This document shows positions 61,437 to 64,000 of a stretch of DNA of 64,000 bases, in pieces; position 1 is the first letter of the stretch; every line of letters begins with the position of its first letter. Position numbers and translations under genes: made by a program. The notes beneath the pieces are model-generated. The model searched no databases. It had not been told where the DNA came from and worked only from the letters and a program-made list of their open reading frames with translations. This DNA comes from Lactarius indigo (Eukaryota; Basidiomycota; Agaricomycetes; Russulales; Russulaceae): positions 2,294,001 through 2,358,000 of the forward strand of contig JAFKAC010000004.1 of assembly GCA_025766275.1 (NCBI GenBank), read 5' to 3'.

Positions 61437-62920
61437 GTGTGCCTTCACAAGTACCTTGAAGACTCTGGTGTTGATTTTTCTGTTGCCCCAGCTTCTGATG
61501 TCAATGCTGACTCAGATTTGGATTTGGAGCTCTCATCATTCTCCAGCCTCAGCAGCCTCTCATTGTTCTCATCAGATGATGATGATCAAGTGTCTCACCT
61601 TTCTCTCCCCCTCTCTGAGGTAGAAGATGCATTTTATTCAAACAAGCAAGCTGAACTCAATTGACTATGCCAAGAGATCCTCACTTCAAGGGTTTTGCAC
61701 AACAACCCTAAAATCAAGAAAGCTCCTCAAATACATCTCCTCAAACAGTGGCACAATGATAACCTCAACCAATACCAATGCAAAGTCTGTGTTGATCCCA
61801 ACACATTTGATGGACTTGTCAAGACGATCTGCAAACACCCAATTTTTGGCAACAACTCCAATGTTCCCCAGAAGCCTGTTTCAACACAACTTGCCATCTT
61901 TCTCTACTGTGCTGGTCACTATGGCAATGCTGTGAGCCCTGAAGCCATTGGCCACTGGGCCAGTGTCAGTCCAGGGACTGTTTTCAACTGTACTAATAGA
62001 GTAATGCTCATGCTGCTCTCTCTGCACAATGAAGTTGTTCATCTGCCAACTTTGGAGGAGAAGGAGAGTGCTAAGGCCTGGGTAGCTGTGCAGGTTTGCC
62101 TGGAGTGGGAAAATGGGCACCTTATGGTGGATGGTACAAAGTTTCTGCTATTCCAGCGTCCTGGACTTCATGGCAATACCTGGTTTGACAAAAACAAAAA
62201 CTATTCCCTTGACTGTCAGGTGAGCACAATCACTTTCAACATCTTTCCAAAGCTAATTTTGTGTCAGCTTGTGATGCTACTGGACTCCCTGCACATTGTC
62301 CACTATGCTATGGGACACACTGGTAGCATTCATGACTCTTGGTCATTCTGGAGCACTCACATCTTCAAGGAACACAACCACATCTTCACCCCAGGTGAGT
62401 GGATATGGGCAGACTCAGCATATCCATCCAAGACCTGGTGTGTCTTGCCATTCAAGAAGCCAATTGGTGGAGAATTGACTCCAGATCAATGAATGTTCAA
62501 CTATCATGTTTCCTGTGTAAGTCAAATACACTTTCATCTTCAAACATTCTCAAAGGTGTTAGATTTGCATTCATTCTGAACAAGCCATCAGGCTCCTTAA
62601 GGGTCACTTCCAAGCCTTACACAAACTCCAAATACAAATATCCTCACCAAAGCAACACAAATGGGCTATCATCTTCATCTGCTTGTGCATCATTCTCCAT
62701 AACCTCATACCCCAACTTGAAGGAGGCAACTTCAATCCTGACTTTTGCAAACACCTTTGTGAAGCTGGAAGATGGGACATGCCAGATTTTAACAAGGGAA
62801 ATGATGGTGAGTTGCAGCAGGTGTGTCAACAAGTTGAGACTGACAGTCAATGGTTTTGCTGTTATGTTATGGGACAGTTATTTGATAGTTCTACCAGTGG
62901 AGCAGTACGACAGCCAGCAT
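61437..62920 (+). pseudogene. Harbinger transposase (DDE_Tnp_4 type)
   Basis: An acidic Ser/Asp-rich N-terminal part (61437-61661) is followed in the same frame by TGA 61662-61664 and then the main frame 61695-62492. Helical region TQLAIFLYCAGHYGNAVSPE and VSPGTVFNCTNRVM; catalytic VDGT (first Asp, near 62130), GHTGSIHDSWSFW (second Asp), WADSAYPSKTW (third acidic region). A 48-bp GT-AG intron (62220-62267) interrupts YSLDCQ|LVMLLD without breaking the frame. The tail after a likely intron at about 62517-62552 needs one frameshift near 62575 to reach SEQAIRLLKGHFQALHKLQI and CIILHNLIPQLEGG. The enzyme would excise and insert the element. Confidence 0.85.
62220..62267 (+). other. Intron in the Harbinger transposase
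   Basis: GTGAGC to GTGTCAG, 48 bp, a multiple of three. Removing it joins the conserved block YSLDCQ to LVMLLDSLHIV. The size fits basidiomycete introns. Confidence 0.65.
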
Positions 62921-63056
62921 AATCAACTCCATTGCTTGTATTTAGACTATTCCTATGTGTTGTCATGTGATGGTATCTGTTATGTTGAGTGAATAAACTA
63001 GTCTAATGCTGATAACCTTGATGACTAATACAGAGAAAGGGTTGTATGACTTGTAA
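62921..63056 (+). other. Intergenic space between the convergent Harbinger genes
   Basis: Short A/T-rich stretch with AATAAA-like sequence near 62991 (gaataaac). It probably holds both 3' ends. Confidence 0.4.
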
Positions 63057-63959
63057 CTAATTTCCAAGCTGAAAGTCTGAACTCTGGTCAATGCCAGATG
63101 AAGTTGCAGAAAATGAATAGCTGTCAAAGTTAGCATCTGGTATGGGGTATATGTCTGTTCGAGTTGCTTGTCTGAAACTACCAGAGGCTGAAGGAAATGA
63201 CATGCCACCAAGCACAGCTTGAGGTGGGCCCTGAGCCTTGAGTTGGGCAAGCTCAAGCTGGTACTTCATCATCTACTCCTGGTGATTGAATGCCTTATCC
63301 TGCATCCTCTCCTCGATGATGAGAGCCCCTTTCTTTGGCAGCATATCATTGACTGTCATGGTCTTGCTTGGCCTTGAACTCCATCCTCTGGTGCTTTGCT
63401 GCAAGAGTTGCAGTCTTAAGATCCTGCGAACCCTTTGCAAGGTCAATGAGTTTGGTGTGTTTGCTAATCAATGCCTCCAAGGAATTTTCAACATGTGTAT
63501 GCTTGCTGGAATTCTTTTCCCCAGATCCTATACTCTTCAAACTTTGGCCAGCTGAGCTTGAAACAGACAGCATCTGATGGTGGGCCAAGAGGTGTTGACT
63601 GTGCACTGGCTTGAGAGCAATGGAATAACCAGACTGCTGCTCCAAGTTGGGCTTGTCTTCTGTCCCATCTAGAGTAAGGTCCTGTGATGCAATGTCAAGT
63701 TAAATATGGCCAATAGAACAACTGAATTATGTACCTTCAAGTTGCTGGCTTCATGGTCACTGGCAGCCATTCCAGTGTGCCCCACACCAGGATGCTGCAC
63801 ATGGTCTTCTGCCTCCCACAAGCTGTCAGGTTCCTCATCACCAACAGCTTGCAGGTCTTCTTTGGCAACTTTAGCATCTACTTGCACTTTGTCCTGATTC
63901 CCAAACAGGACTTTGAAGGCTTCGGTTTTGAGACCTTGACCAGGCTCAGACAACACCAC
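63057..63959 (-). pseudogene. Second Harbinger gene, C-terminal part (broken)
   Basis: Minus strand, continuing beyond the window. It includes 63669-63959, a charged piece (EDLQAVGDEEPDSLWEAED), 63346-63645 (Ser-rich, then ISKHTKLIDLAKGSQ, typical of a helical tail), and 63057-63272 (YQLELAQLKAQGPPQ). A frame change near 63350 and TAG at 63273-63275 interrupt it. Its place matches the Myb-like partner protein of Harbinger elements, but the DNA-binding part is outside the window, so this is inferred. Confidence 0.5.
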
Positions 63960-64000
63960 ATGAGGGTTGAAACTAGGAAGAGTGCGCCAGAATCCATGCA

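Larger units (their letters stand above)
61085..64000 (+). mobile_element. PIF/Harbinger-type DNA transposon (left part)
   Basis: The gag homology stops at TTA (61082-61084), followed by GGGTCTTTCAAAGTTCCC, a plausible TIR start with a 3-bp TTA target site as usual for Harbinger. The right end lies beyond the window. It encodes a DDE_4-type transposase (plus) and a second gene on the opposite strand, converging on it. A C11A8 tract is at about 61224-61243. The stretch 61085-61436 has no clear gene. Confidence 0.78.

Overview
The window is a dense, nested transposable-element island with no recognisable host gene. It most likely comes from a filamentous basidiomycete (Agaricomycete). The grounds are Ty3/gypsy chromoviruses with chromodomains, a Tc1/mariner-type DDE transposon and a PIF/Harbinger (DDE_4) transposon of types common in mushroom genomes, a 48-bp GT-AG intron, and a BTB domain of the fungal type. 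The species assignment is inference.

Layout: (1) 1-7646, a young full-length gypsy element (Gypsy-1), 5' LTR cut by the window edge. (2) 7647-17905, an LTR-B copy split by Gypsy-1 and by Gypsy-3 (7854-17543, 403-bp LTRs, TSD CTCTG), which itself carries a solo LTR-C, two LTR-B copies and a solo LTR-A. (3) 17906-23638, a broken minus-strand gypsy (Gypsy-F) with gag/LTR of Gypsy-1 type but pol/ORF3 of Gypsy-2 type. (4) 23639-38799, a broken minus-strand Copia-2 invaded by complete Copia-1 (24390-31290, TSD TTATG) and by a solo LTR-B. Its 5' LTR is split by solo LTR-X, which is split by a DNA transposon with perfect 40-bp TIRs (34312-38177, TSD TA). (5) 38800-48777, Copia leader and unidentified coding-like sequence split by solo LTR-Bs and by the very young full-length Gypsy-2 (39477-47251, minus strand, 539-bp LTRs, TSD TGTCT). 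(6) 48778-57402, a four-level nest: gypsy LTR, solo LTR-A, solo LTR-C, Gypsy-D (50207-57202, 408-bp LTRs). (7) 57403-61084, gypsy pol and gag fragments with two more LTR-B copies. (8) 61085 to the end, a Harbinger element.

Shared biology: each gypsy lineage with both parts visible has an 11-nt primer-binding site next to the LTR that is complementary to an LTR stretch 34-35 nt downstream of a TATA-like box, where the transcript should start. This is the Tf1-type self-priming arrangement, and the sequences differ but covary between lineages. The Copia elements instead carry a PBS matching the 5' half of initiator tRNA-Met cleaved in the anticodon loop. Several gypsy lineages encode an extra module downstream of the chromodomain (ORF3): a conserved helical region followed by CCHC-type zinc motifs. 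It is a separate gene in Gypsy-2, fused to Pol in Gypsy-1 and decayed in Gypsy-3. In Gypsy-D it carries a host-like BTB/POZ domain. Gypsy-D has lost the RT and IN catalytic residues, apparently before it inserted, so it looks like a non-autonomous carrier of a BTB-zinc-knuckle gene.

All reading was by eye. Identity statements, element borders inside decayed copies and fold claims need alignment to confirm.
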